Assembly: GCA_964036045.1 (NCBI GenBank)
Contig: OZ038384.1
Coordinates: forward strand, 60,113,355 to 60,177,354
DNA: 64,000 nucleotides
Direction: 5' to 3'
DNA from: Eutreptiella sp. 'Long Island Sound 2002'
Lineage: Eukaryota > Euglenozoa > Euglenophyceae > Eutreptiales > Eutreptiaceae
The notes beneath the pieces are model-generated. The model did not search any database. It saw nothing but the letters and a program-made list of their open reading frames with translations, and was not told the DNA's origin. Made by a program: the position numbers and the translations under genes. Below, one piece after another: positions 31,761 through 43,587 of the stretch; position 1 is the first letter of the stretch; each line of letters begins with the position of its first letter.

Positions 31761-32189
31761 CTTCATCACTAACATACGTGGCCGCCACTTTTTTGGTCCC
31801 CGGTTCAAATTGCATTGGGCACTTTTCCGCACCGTCTCAAAACTATCACCTCAACACGGAACTCCTTTTACAATTTCAATATCAAGGGTCGGGGAGATGC
31901 TCAGATCAGTCGATATGTATTGTTGCAATATTTGTTATGTTTTAAAACGCAGTCAATATGCTACTTTTAGAGCCCATCGGCGGGTCAAAATTTTTCCTGC
32001 ACTGCGGTTCGAACCAAGGCGATAAAAATATGGGGCACTTATTATGACCGCTAGAGTAACCTGGTATCCATCCAACTTGCAATGCGGTGTCACCATACTA
32101 TTGTATACGCAAAAAAGCCTGTTTGCACTAAAGATCAAGATTCTGGATGGCACAGAGAGGAGAGAGGAGTACATCGTCCATCTTTCAAC

Positions 32190-32310
32190 CTAATCACCTC
32201 ACACAGGTTGTTAGATCAAAGCCAGGCAGGCGTATATAGAAGAAAACACCACATATCTCTGCATTTTGGGCCTTTGGGGGCTTAGTCGTGTACCCTACCC
32301 CCAGTGGTGG
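32190..32310 (-). repeat. Fragment of the ~540-bp repeat block
   Basis: GTTGTTAGATCAAAGCCAGG, then GGCGTATATAGAAGAAAAC and GTGTACCCTACCCC match the reverse complement of 16860-16980; a solitary fragment about 10 kb from the main array. Confidence 0.85.
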
Positions 32311-32329
32311 AATAGAAAGATGACCTTGA

Positions 32330-33520
32330 TTAGTGCCCTATAGATTTTGATGAAATCCTGCAGGTTTTGATGCTAAAAACCGAAACCAAAGCAGCAAGTA
32401 GAGCAAGAACAGGAAGTGGATCGAATCAATGAATAGTTTTGAAACTCAGTGTAACACAAAAGGGCCGCAGATAGACAAAGCAGGCTTAAATACAAAGATT
32501 CAATCACAAATGGATAAAACAAATGATTTTAAGTGAAAACTGGCCTGACTCTAGCCTCCAAGCTAGCATCAAGCACTTCATGTGCACTCTTTTGGGTGAA
32601 ATGGAGCTGGTTAGGAATATGGGGCAAAGGAGTTAGGCCAGACACAGAATATGACTTGGCCAAGCAACTGTATTGAGAAACAGTTAAAAAGTAGAACCAC
32701 AATAAGTGGTAGAAACAATTGAATATAGGGGTCTTGGGGTGGGAGACCACTAGGCTTAACCTCCAAGGCCTTAGGCATGAAGTGCCTTTTTCATTTCGGT
32801 ATAACCTCCATGAAGGAAGATACCTCCGCTCAGTTGAGTGGTAGGGGTGAACTTCATGGGGGGGCTAGGGTTACAACCCTAGTACTTTGAGAAAGTGTAC
32901 TTTAGGCTTCAATAGAGAGATAAAAATACTTAAGTAAGTCTTGGCATCAACAAAAGGGTTTTAAGGGGGGCTTGGCCCGGATCAAGCCCTCCAAGAAAGA
33001 CATGGTGTAATGTACCGTGAATGATGTCCTTTCGATTGGGCATTCCTCAAAAGTCGCCAGCCTGCGACGAAAACCTTTGCTAAAAATTTGGCGGTAGTGG
33101 GGTTTGAACCCAGGACTCCCTCCCTAGAGCACACATGCTTGCCCACTAGGGTACAGTCGAACGCTCTAATGCGGACGGCTATCGCGGTATAAACAAGGGC
33201 CAGGGCGGAGCAATACTCCCAATGGAGGACAGAAATCTCCAGGAGCTGAAAAAAATAGAAAATGGAACCAACAGGGAGTGAATCCTGTGGTTTAGCGAAA
33301 GGGTCAGCGATTTAAGAAGTCAAATCGCTAAAAATTGACGAAAAGACGTTAGAAATCGTTATTTTTAGACTAAAACCTAAAGTCGCAGACGAGCGCAACA
33401 GAAGCGGACTCCAGAAAAAGGGTTGCGCAAGCGTAAACGGCTCTAGAATAAGAAGGTATGAGCCGTAGTTTTTAAAGTTCTAAAAGAAATTTTTGCACAG
33501 TTGCATCAAAATTTTTATAA
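32330..33520 (-). other. Noncoding; possible LTR of element A
   Basis: No gene. By position it lies where the 3' LTR of minus-strand element A is expected. It carries a tRNA-like box on the minus strand (33090-33153: CCTGGGTTCAAACCCCA with a TAGTGGGCAAGCATG upstream), like the LTRs of B and C. Its sequence is otherwise unlike theirs and its ends could not be set. Confidence 0.3.
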
Positions 33521-33529
33521 ACTTTAGGA

Positions 33530-35687
33530 AAAAATGTTGAAAATGAACCCACACCACAGAGCAAGTGGACGACCCACCTTTCAGGTATGTCAGTGTCATT
33601 TCACACGCATGCATTGCGTTCGTGTTGGTTGCTTCGTTAAAACGTTAGGGTTGTCACCGCTGTGTTCGCTGGGGGTTCGGGCGCTCACCTCCCTTGCTCT
33701 GCACAGGTCAAAACAGAAGTGAAAGGTATGCGAAGCGAATGGAGCGCGCAGCGCGCACGTAGGGTTAGAATATGCGCTGTGCTCGCGATGCATGTGCCTA
33801 ATGCAGGCATTCACACGCTGTGTCGCTTTCCCTGTGCCCCAATCCACCCTTGTCCTCTCTTCACAGGTAAGAAAAGAAAGTGCTTGCTCGTGTTTGTGTT
33901 GCCGTAGCGCTGAAATAGGGTTGTTTAAAACGCTTAGGCTTGTTTTGCGCTGTGCAGTGCGCCACTCTTTTTCCTTTTTCTGCACGAAACAAAGTCAGAG
34001 GAGCATGCATGACACACTGTGCATTAATTGCTTAGGGTTGTTTATAGTTCGCCGTAGGATTGTTTAAGCGCTTAGGGTTGTTTTGCGCTCGTGTCATCTT
34101 CGGCATTCACATGATGCGTGGTGAGTAAGGTAGGTAAGCCCAGGAGGAGCTCACCTCCTGGTTGAGTCACGGTGAGATTGGTTGTGGTGGTTAAGATTAG
34201 GAGTAAAGACATCCCTGTGCATACCTGTGCATGCATATGGCGCATTAAAGGGTAGGCCACGCGTGTTACGCACGGTACAACTCTTGTTTAGGTTACCCAG
34301 GGACTCCACCCCACGTTCTATAAGAGAAGGGGTGGAGTTCCTTAAGCTTGCTTGCTTGTACTTGGGTTTGAGGACAGTGTATTATAGGGCTACCTGAGAA
34401 GTGTACAATATGTGGAGGTAGTCTTGGTTCCTCAGCCGCAAACCCAAGTCATTGGCCTTTGCTTTGCAGGTGGGCAGGTGGGCAGGTGAGGGTGATTGGT
34501 GCAGTCCCTTGCAGCGCTAAAACATGCTGCGCAGGTCACAAACGAACAACAAACTGCAACTCAGCCGTGAGTGGCGAGTGCAGTCCAACTTCATCGACAT
34601 ACACGCTGTGCACGCATACTGAGCACTCCTTCCCTCAAAGCCCTGACAGGGAAACGCGTAGTGGCGTCCCTGTTAGGCCACAGTTGCTTAGTAGCGCTGT
34701 GTTCTCTTGCTCTTTCACAGTGGGGTCAAAAGGGCCCGCGACCTCTTTGAGTGCAACACCAAGTAGCGTGTGTAGGAGTTACGGTCAGCAAGCCTGGCAC
34801 CTGATGAGTGCAAGTGATGAGTGCTCAACCTGCCTTGGAAGGCTGGTGCTGGCGTTAGTGAGTGTAGTGTAGTGGTGTCTCCTGTCCCGCGTGCTTTTCC
34901 ATGTGGGCAGGGGAGTGCGTTAGCTTTTGGCCCTTAGAAAAATGGGCGTTTTGCATGCCCTTAGCACACAGGGCCACCCCTCCCCTCTAGTAGGTACGGC
35001 TTTTGCCGTCTTCCCCAAAGGAGAGGCGCCAGCACAGAAATTGGGCGCCACAGGAGTGGTAATAGTACCTGATTAGGACCTTCGGTCCGACGTCAGCGAA
35101 GTCTGGTCTCCGGGAGCCATGCCGGGGAGAGGAGTGGGACACACACAGACATACGTAGCACACTTAGGGGTATGGTAAACCCTGTAAGGAAGGGTAGAAC
35201 CCCATGGGTCTCGACCAGTCAGGGGTCCTAACTGTGGGCACGCTTGTCCCCAAGGAGCGAAGACACACCTTGCTTCATAACACCTTGCTTGTCATTCCCC
35301 CCTGGAGTAGTAAGCCACCGTTCTTCGTTGGCTCCCCAAGGTCATTACATTAGGGCAGTTCCCGTGCAACACATGGTGAACAAGGCATACACTCGCTGCG
35401 TGGCTGCAAACCTGATAAGCGGCCACCTCGTTCACGCTGGAAACCATAGGCATGGGACTGCAGGGCACAGACAGGGTAAGTGCAGTGCTCTGAAAGCAGT
35501 GGTCTGAGTACAACCAATGGCCCTCGGCCAGGGTGTGGTTGTCACGGGGGGCTAACTGTCCTGTCCTGCGATGCAATGCGGGGCAACTGTGACAACTGCT
35601 CTCACACATACACACAGGCACATCTGCACAAGAGTGCTCACTGCCCCTGCAAGGTTAGAAGACAGTCAGTAGACTGAAACAGTGAAA
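33530..35687 (-). other. Element A region between pol and 3' LTR
   Basis: Homologous, in inverted orientation, to 55286-57546 of element C. Shared words include CAGGTGGGCAGG with GGTGATTGGTGCAG (near 34468), the GGCCACAGTTGCTTAG block (near 34677) and the TTAAAGGGTAGGCCACGCG block (near 34245). Five TTAGGGTTG/TAGGGTT words lie between 33640 and 34095. Read on the plus strand, i.e. antisense to A, several splice-like sites occur (TTTCACAG at about 34722, TTCACAGGTAAGAAA at 33862). Confidence 0.65.
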
Positions 35688-38600
35688 TTAGTTTTTCTTT
35701 TTACGCTGGGACACAGTCTCAGCACGGGTTAGTAGCTGTCCCTCGTTGTTCTCAACGAGGTAGGAGCGGAAGATGGGGCCGATACTCCCATCTGGTTGTA
35801 TAAAGGCGGACATGGGTTCTCAGGTCGCCTCAGATAGCCCATAGCCATCCCACAGGATTAGGAATTTCCAACCCTGTTTATACTCGTGGCGAGCAACACC
35901 TGCAACCACGTAGTAACCATCGACTGCCATCTCATCGGCAGTCATCTCTTCGAGTTCGTCTGCCTGCTCTGGGCTGGCTGCGTTCTCTAGGTCGATACGC
36001 TCGACCTCACTGTCGCCGAGGCGCCACTCATCTGAGGACAAATCGTCAGGGGAGTGATAGTGCCTCAACTGTTTAGGTGCACAAAGCAGTTCACCACCTA
36101 GACGTGGACTGCACCTGACATGGATCTTGGATCCATCCATCCTGATGATACGATAGGGTCCAAAATAAGGGTCCTGTAGGCAGTTACGTGGCCAGGAGGG
36201 TAGGCGTGAATGGTGAACCAAAACAAGGTCACCAACCTTGAAGCTGGCAGGTCGCCGTAGGTGGTTCCGTCGGCTCAGTTCAAGGTCACGGATGTGTGTC
36301 AGGTTAGTCCCAGCCTGGTTAGCCATAGACTGCTTGTGTTCCAGCCAATCTCCAACAGGGCTCTTGAAGTCCTCAGGAAAGGGGGTTTTGAAGAACCAAG
36401 CAGGTCTTCCTCCATGGAAGAGTTCGTGGGGCGTGAAACCCGTAGAAGAGCTCCTCTGTGAGTTCATGGTCAGCACTGCCCAGGGCACTAGGCGTACCCA
36501 GTCTTTGGTACGCTCCTGTTTCATCAGGATTCTCAGGTTTTGTTCCACCACACGGTTTTGTCTCTCACAAAGAGGGTTAGACGTGTGGGTATAGGGCACA
36601 CCTGTGGTTACCTCCACATTGAGGGCATTCAACACTCGTTTGTACCACCCAGTGTCACTGCGGATGCGTACATCCTCATCAGAGTGCACCTGCTTAGGTG
36701 CCCCATAGGGTTCGAACCATTGTTCGACCAGCATTTTCACAGTCTGCTCACCTGTGATTTTCTTATTGCAAGGGAACACACAGGTGAAGCGAGACAGGCC
36801 ACAGGTGACCACTAGGCAACTATCATAGCCGCCGAAGCGAGGTAGGCCGTGGATGAAATCCACATAGAGAAGAGAGTTAGTACAATAGGGTATGGGTAAG
36901 CTGGAAATCAGTCCCCTATCCCTACTGTCGCTCTGCTTGCTGGTATGACAGCCACAAGCATCCACAATGGTCTGCATACGAGACCTCAGTTCAGTCAGGG
37001 TTAGACTAGAGTAGAAACATTCGCGGAAGAAGTCCACTGAGCGATTAGCGCCAGTGTGACCTGAGCTGAGATGGGACCACTGTAGGCACCCATCAAGTCG
37101 GGCCTCAGGTACGACAATACGGTCCTCGTAGAAGAGGTACTGGTTGTTTTTATACCACTGGTGCCCGTTAATGACACGGGGTTCGAGACCAGTGCTGAGG
37201 GTCTGGAGAATTTCTTTATACTCTGACTGATAGTCGGTTAGGCTCCAATCCTCGAGGATCCCAGCAGTGCGCATGGACAGGTCAAGCTGGACATCCATAC
37301 GCTGGAAAGCCTCTTTGGCGAGTGCTTCAGAGCTCTCACTTATAAGCGCATCGAAGTTTTTGCGCGATATATAGTCAGACACTTCATTTTTTTTACCAGG
37401 GATATGATGAACTGTCTGCCTGAACTGGCTCAGGTAAGTCCACCACCGCTTTAGTTTCGCTTTCTCCGGTGGTGGGCCGTTCTGAAAAGACTTCACCGGT
37501 TCCTGGTCACAGAGCCAGACGGTAGGGTTAGATCCCAGGAGTCGGGACTGTGACAGGAGCACCAACATACCGGCCAGGAGTTCCCTGGTCATAGGTGCTG
37601 TAATTGGAACGCGCTTGGTTCCATTTTTACTTCCAGTGTCCCAGTGGCACAAGCCGCCACTCACTGGTAGGGTAGTCATGCTTCAAGGGGCCATCACGGT
37701 TCAGTCCGCTAGTACGATAACGGCAGTGGGTTAGTTCAGCTGGGTTAAGCTCCTGCCATTGGTAGATCGTTCCACCCCCCCCTACATCACTGGCGTCAGT
37801 GATCAGGAATATCTCGCCCTTAGGGCGGGGTACTCCCAGGCAGTTGGAGGAGGCAATTTTCTTCTTCAATTCCTGGAAACACTCCTCCTCCCTGGTGGTC
37901 CACCTTCAGGGAGTAGTTTTCTTGATTAGATCAGTGAGGGGGGCAGAGGAATAGGTAAAACTGTGGATGTGACGCCTATAGAAGTTACAGGCGCCCACAA
38001 AGCTCCTCACGTATGGTCCTTCTTAGGGTCATCGCGAATCTGCATGTCCTGCAGGGGCTGCATCTTAGACGCGGCTGGTTTCCACCAGCCATACCCCACG
38101 TCGAAACCCAAATACTCCATCTCCTCTTTCATGAACTTGTATTTTTCGAGTTTGATTCGGAGATGGTTTTCTTGCCAAACAATGAAAAATTCATGAAGGA
38201 GAAGGACATGGTCCTCTTGGGTATTGGTACCCAAAATCACGTCATCGATGTGGGCCTCCATTTCTGCACCTCGTGAAATCAACTCCTGTACTAGAGGTCT
38301 GCGCCGCAGTATGTACAAAATTTTGTTCATTAGATCCTGGAAGAGTGCTGGGGCATTAGCCACCCCGAAAGGCATGACCTTCCACTTAAACACGAAACCC
38401 TTAGGGGTTATAAAAGCTAGCAGTTCCTGAGCTGCGGCGGTTAGGTCAACCTGCCAGAAACCACTGCGTTTGTCCATTTTGGTCTTGTACCGGCATTTGG
38501 CAATACGCTCCAGGGTATTTTCCATGTTAGGAATACTCCCTGAGTGGTTTTGGCCTTTTCTTGTTGACCTCGCCATAGTCAACAACCAATCGTTGGGCAG

Positions 38601-39283
38601 TCGATCCTGGTTTAGCAACCAGGAAACAGGGACTGCAGTGATGGGGGTAGTCCCCTTTCTTATATTCTTCCACGAGGCCAGCATCAATACATTCCTGGAT
38701 CTGGCGCTCGATTTCTTCAATCTGTTCCTGTGGAGCGGGGTAGGGACGACGCCTCACTCGCGTCTTCTGAAATTCAGGTTTCAGTATCAGGTCCATCTGG
38801 ACCAGTTTCTTACAAGAAAGAGGGGGCGGCAAGGCGCCGAACAACTCCTCATAGGTTAGGAGCAGTTTCTTCAGTCGGAGGTCAGGGTTAAGACTCTCAA
38901 TTTTCTGCACGAAGTCCCCCTCAGCATGGAGGTTGCTCTTTCCATGCTCTTTCTTTTTCTGCCGATCAGCTGAACCATCGTCCCACTCAGGTGGACATTG
39001 CTGCCCATAGTGCAGAGAGTACACTAGGGGTATCTCAGGGTCAGGCAGCGTGTAGGAATCATCGTCCTCCTCAGACCAGATGGAGTATTTCCAGGTCTGT
39101 CTGAGGTATTGTAGCCGTCCTTGGCGCTCAGGACCTTTGGCCTTCAGGTACAACAGCCGTCGGAGTTCCTGAGTGTCATGCTCAGACAGTGGCATGTTAC
39201 TAGAAGCAGGCCGCGCTAGAGCATCAGGACTCTGCGCCACGGGTTCACCTGAGAACATATGCTGCATGTGCAGCACCGGTTTC
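35688..39283 (-). pseudogene. Element A: chromovirus pol relic (RT, RNase H, integrase, chromodomain)
   Basis: Minus-strand remnants in order: RT from about 38870 (LVQMDLILKPEF, RRRPYPAPQEQ, KTKMDKRSGFWQVDL, catalytic MEAHIDDVILGTN), RNase H (LITDASDVGGGG; Asn-rich KNEVSDYISRKN), integrase with D-D-E (LLYVDF, HSDEDVRIRS, NPLCERQNR), and a chromodomain (GWKFLILWDGYGLSEAT). Breaks: frameshifts near 38555, 38015 and 37590; TGA at 37906-37908 and 35820-35822, both where TGG is expected; TAA at 37627-37629. After the last TGA the chromodomain frame continues to TAA 35688. The 5' end is cut by the LTR of B at 39284. The coding order and chromodomain place it in the Ty3/gypsy chromoviruses, close to C. 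Confidence 0.88.
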
Positions 39284-40076
39284 AGTAAGAAAAAGCGCTT
39301 TTCCAATGCTTTAGGGTATACTTTAGTTGTATTAGAGGTGTTCTAAGCACTCATGCATTTTTATCTTAGTATTGGCCCAACAAAAATGGGTGATAACACA
39401 TTTTAACCTATGGAACCAAACACTAAATCAGGATGTAGTGTGAACCCCTTAATCCCCAAGCTATAGGCACTAAAACATCTTTTCCTGGGTTGCTGAGGCA
39501 CTGATATACTGAGGGCAGAGCCTATGAATTTATCTATGTTTTCTCATGAATTCTTAGCTATCCTAGTGGTATGCACCCTAGGGGGCTGGGGCACCTCTTT
39601 TTGAGAGGTCCTGGGTTCAATACCCAGTCAGCCCAGCTAAGTAGAAATATCCCATGTGACATGGCAGTGACCTCAGCGCCACAAGCCATGCCACCTCAGC
39701 ACCTATGGGACCCAAAAACAAAGAGTGCACATCTCAAGATGGCACCGTGGATGAGAGTGAGCCCTCGGGGCAGTTTTCCAATCAGATTTTCTCAAACATG
39801 TAAAATATTTCATCCTGAGTTGCATTGTATGCTAACTGCTGTGGTCTATTGTTGATAGTTGTCTTTATCTAACTCTTTGTGACTGCAGCCCTTCATGCTT
39901 TGATCCTGATCTTCTTCTATTTGCTTATCTCTGGCTTGGGTTATCCTGGATTGGTTGTATTTCAACAATAAAACATTTTCCTCATCAAAAACAAGCAGCA
40001 GGAATCCTACACCAGCAGCAAGCAGCAGGAGATGCACAACAAACACACAGTGTTGAAATCACTATAAAACCTTCTG
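39284..40076 (+). repeat. Element B 5' LTR
   Basis: About 793 bp, beginning AGTAAGAAAAAG and ending CACTATAAAACCTTCT, homologous to both LTRs of C. It contains AATAAA near its 3' end (about 39966) and the tRNA-like segment at 39562-39633. Confidence 0.85.
39562..39633 (+). promoter_or_regulatory. tRNA-like segment in LTR of B
   Basis: Contains an A-box-like TAGTGGTATGCACC, an anticodon-arm-like hairpin ACCTC-TTTTTGA-GAGGT, and a perfect T-arm CTGGG-TTCAATA-CCCAG with a B-box-like core GTTCAATAC. The variable region is only one base, so it is not a normal tRNA. Confidence 0.5.
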
Positions 40077-40090
40077 GTAGCAAGAGGCAT
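40076..40090 (+). other. Primer-binding site of element B
   Basis: TGGTAGCAAGAGGCA directly follows the LTR and is identical to that of C. It begins TGG, as expected for pairing with a tRNA CCA end; the tRNA was not identified. Confidence 0.65.
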
Positions 40091-40176
40091 ACAGTCTCTG
40101 CGTACCGGCAGCAACCCCGTGCCGTACATCCAGTGCGCCGAGATCTGTCATATATAAGCAAGAAGGGCGAACGAAT

Positions 40177-43100
40177 ATGGACACAAAGAAAGAGGACACC
40201 GACGTGAGGGCGGCGCCTGAGGAACCAGCAATGCCAGCACCTGGTGAACCCGGACCTGGACCTAGCGCTGTACCTTCGGTGCCATTACATGGGCCAGTGG
40301 ACGTGGCAGATGATTCGCTGGAAGGACTTCAGTCGGCCTTCCGGGCCCACTCGGTCGAGGAGGTGGACACCAATCCTGTGAAGAGAAAGAGAGAGAGAGA
40401 GAAGGATGCTGGAGAAAGCATGGCAGACGAAGGAGTAGACCATGGGCACGACCCAACGAGTGATTCGACCTTCGAGGGCGCACCAAGCGCTTCTGGCCCC
40501 CACGCATCACCCTCTCCTACAACCATCACACTCCCAACTCCAGACCCAGCCGCTGCAACATCCACACCCATAACCAACCCGCCTATGGCTGAGGGCACAG
40601 GCTTTACTGGTATGCCTACCTACCCTGCCTATGGTGTGAACCCACCTACCACTGCGTTTCCAGAGGCAACTACTACCAGTGAGCCGGTGGCCTCCAGTTC
40701 TGCGCCGCGATGGTATGCGGCTGACTATCACCATCCTCTACCCGCTACGGGAGCCCATGTGGATGTTCCAGGGTATGCAACCTTGAGTGGGCTGAGGAGA
40801 GGACCTGAGTCATGCGGGAGCAGGAGTAGAGGATCGGGGAGATCCTCCAACAGGTCCCTGACGCGATCGGAGATAAAAGAGGCTCTCCAAGGAGCCTCCT
40901 CTGAACTTGTGGTCCATCTCACTCAAGAGATTCGGGCTAAACTAGAGCCCCTGATTCCGCCCCAAGCGTCACCTACCACGGTGGGAATGTCACCCCATCG
41001 AGTACAGGCTAACCACCTGGTGGCAGGGCTGACAAACACCCTGGGGAGCCTCAGGAGCCAACCGATGCCGACCCCTGCAGTGATACCGAGAAGCCCTTTC
41101 GTGCCGAGGACGGCCCAGCCACTTTACAGCCACGTGGGGAATTCTACGAGGGCCGAGGTGGACCGGCTGGGGCTGACAGCCCTGAGACCAATGGTGGACG
41201 TGGAGCCCTATGGCTCCAGTGACCTAGGCAGAGACCCCTCTGACGATGAGCCGCCTTCAATGTCTTCTGCTTTCCCCTCGGAGGACGACGACCCTGAGGA
41301 CCCCGAGAACCCGAGTGGGCGTAAGAAGAAGAAGAAGAGGAAGACCAAGCGCCCTGAGGGACGCAGGTCTCAGGAGGCTAAGGCCATTGCCACCTCCAAG
41401 ATCATCATGAACTTGCCTGAGTTCACAGGCAAGGACCTCAGCGAGTTCGCTGAGAATTTCGGCCGGTTTCTTCGATTGACCGGCCAAACCCACGCTAGTC
41501 GAAGGGTCAAGTGCGATCTGCTCCTGCAGTGTTGCAAGACCAAGTACCTGGAGAAGCAGGTCAAGCAGATCGTGACTAAGTCCGCCACCTTTGCCGACCT
41601 GTTGGTTGCCTTGGAGAGGCAGTACCCAACCTATGAAACTGACCTCTCCATCAGGGCTGAGATCCAGAATCTGCCCGTGCTGCCAAACAACCCTAAACCT
41701 GGCAGGGTCTCTGAGCTACTGGCTGACCTGGATCACTGGGCTGGACGATTGACGCCCGGTTCCTACAGCAGCGACGACCTGCTTTTCTGGTTGGTGGCTA
41801 AGCTCCCTCGAGAGCTGAGGGACGAGTGCCGTTCAACGGCAGAGCGCAAGGCTAGAGTCCTCCACTACGAGGATCTATGTGTACTACTCCTGGAGCTGGC
41901 GCTGGAGAAAGAAAGCGACCAGCACCTGAACAACTACTGTCCTGGAGGTGGAGGCTCTGGAAGCCAATGCAAAGCGTACCAAGGATCCAGACCTGGACAG
42001 GGGACTACCCCCAAACAGGCCCGTATCATGGAAAATGTCAAGGAGCTCTTCTGGTGTGATGCCAGAGATGAGCAGGGCCACCTGCAGCACGCCCCTGACT
42101 GCGAGCAGCGAGACTGCTTCGTAGTCCAAGGGAAGAAGCAGGAGACCAACACCGGCGCCAGGGCGAAGATGCCGGATCACTACAGGTGTACTATTGAAGC
42201 ATTTTCGGCGGGGGTGATGTCCGTGCGTCCACAGAAAAATCGAAAATCCTTCAACCCATCACCCCAACCTCTCCAAGTACTACATGAAGTCTATTCCAAA
42301 CTTCGATTCCATTGGAGTTGCGTAAATGGTCTTGGAATCCTTGGTCACCCCACGGGGAGCGTCCGCGGACACAATCTGGCGTCTATGGACAAAGAGATGG
42401 TATATGTAACAAAATAAATGCGTTGACATGTACAATGTATATGTATCACCTCTAAACTATAAAATAGCTTAGAAAAAGGGACGAAACGATGGTGGCGGCG
42501 TCGCCGCCATCAGAAAAACTAACGGCTACGTGTCGTTGCCATCAGGATCTCCACTGAGATCCTGCCCAAACTGGGCCAAACAGTGATTTTTGGGCGAAAA
42601 ACAATGAAATAAAGTGATTTTTGAGTCAAAAACACTCATTTTGCGCGTCTCCCCCCAACGCGCCGCGTAGCCGACACGACGCGTTTCTGTACCAATTCAA
42701 CCTACATATGAAAAGGCCCACTGTTGGGCTACGCCATGGGCATCTGGGCGATTCCTGGAATCGCCTCAGCATTTTTTGAAAAATGCGTGAACGTGCTACT
42801 TTTCGCAAAAATGGACCTTCGCGGAACGCCGCGAAAAGGGTCACGCTATAATCTTTTAGTTCTAAAAACGATAAAACAATAATAAAATTGCCTAAAATCT
42901 TTAGAAATCGAGAGTTAAATCCTCGATCTGGGGCTGCGTCGCGCAGGCGACGACTGTCGTCGCCAGCCCCAAAAAGACGTAAAATGACGATTTCTGGGGT
43001 ATTTTACAGAAATCCCACAGAAATCAGGATGCCGTAGCATCCACAGGAAAATTCCTGATCTGGCCTGGCGAAGAGCGCCACAGGCTGGGCAGCGGGTATG

Positions 43101-43584
43101 GGTGAAGCACCCCATACCGCTTCACTATCACCTCTGCCTTCTTTGGGAAGAGGAAGCACTATGAGGATGAGTGCTACAACAAGCAACGCCTGTCGGCGAA
43201 GCTGAAGGGTGAGGATCCTGGCAAAGGCTCTGGCAAAGGTGGTGGCAAAGGTAAAGGCAACAACTCCGGCAAGGGCAAGTCGAAAGGACGTGGAAAAGGG
43301 CAAAACAAAAACCAAGGTGGACGAGGAGGAGGCACTATCCGCCAGCCAGACAAGGACAACAAGAACCCTGACAAGAACGGAGGCAACCCCAACCCTAATC
43401 CAGGGGGGAACTCCGAGCCCTCTGGAGGGCAGTCTGGTCCCACCACACGCTCGCAGACGCAGGCCCAGCGAGAACAAGGGGCCAAGCGTGAGCACGAAGG
43501 TGGTGATGACGGCAACGCTAAGAAGAGATGGCCCGCAAATTGCGGAACAAGGGGTTCGAGGTGACCTGTCCCGCAGAGTTCTGA
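40177..43584 (+). pseudogene. Element B gag (interrupted)
   Basis: ATG 40177 opens a Pro/Ala-rich N-terminus with a basic patch (PVKRKRERE), a Ser/Arg segment (GSRSRGSGRSSNRSL), a KKKKKRKTKRPEGRR motif and the capsid-like region (NLPEFTGKDLSEFAENFGRF to SYSSDDLLFWLVAKLPRELR). The frame is intact to PDHYRCTI, where the insertion at 42196-43120 breaks it in the zinc knuckle. It resumes at about 43121 with FFGKRKHYEDEC, having lost the first two knuckle Cys, and the Gly/Lys-rich tail. A 16-bp deletion near 43525 shifts the frame before the terminal VTCPAEF and TGA 43582-43584. Not functional as it stands. Confidence 0.85.
42196..43120. mobile_element. ~925-bp insertion in element B gag
   Basis: Sequence absent from element C splits the gag knuckle. 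Flanks GTACTATT (left) and TTCACTAT (right) look like an imperfect 8-9-bp target duplication. Inside are strong hairpins: GATGGTGGCGGCGTCGCCGCCATC near 42489, GGGGCTG...CCAGCCCC at 42930-42970 and GGTATGGG...CCCATACC just inside the right end (43095-43119). No coding sequence. Probably a small nonautonomous DNA element. Confidence 0.6.
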
Positions 43585-43587
43585 CGG
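43582..43587 (+). promoter_or_regulatory. Gag stop with CGG context (TGA CGG), element B
   Basis: TGA followed by CGG, then pol in the same frame (FWVRIQLGGREYLGVLDTGA). The first 14 bases, TGACGGGGACGCTC, are identical to element C. A readthrough context is inferred. Confidence 0.6.

Noticed and set aside
39562-39633. True tRNA gene
   Set aside because: Variable loop of one base, no matching acceptor stem, and location inside LTRs; called tRNA-like only.
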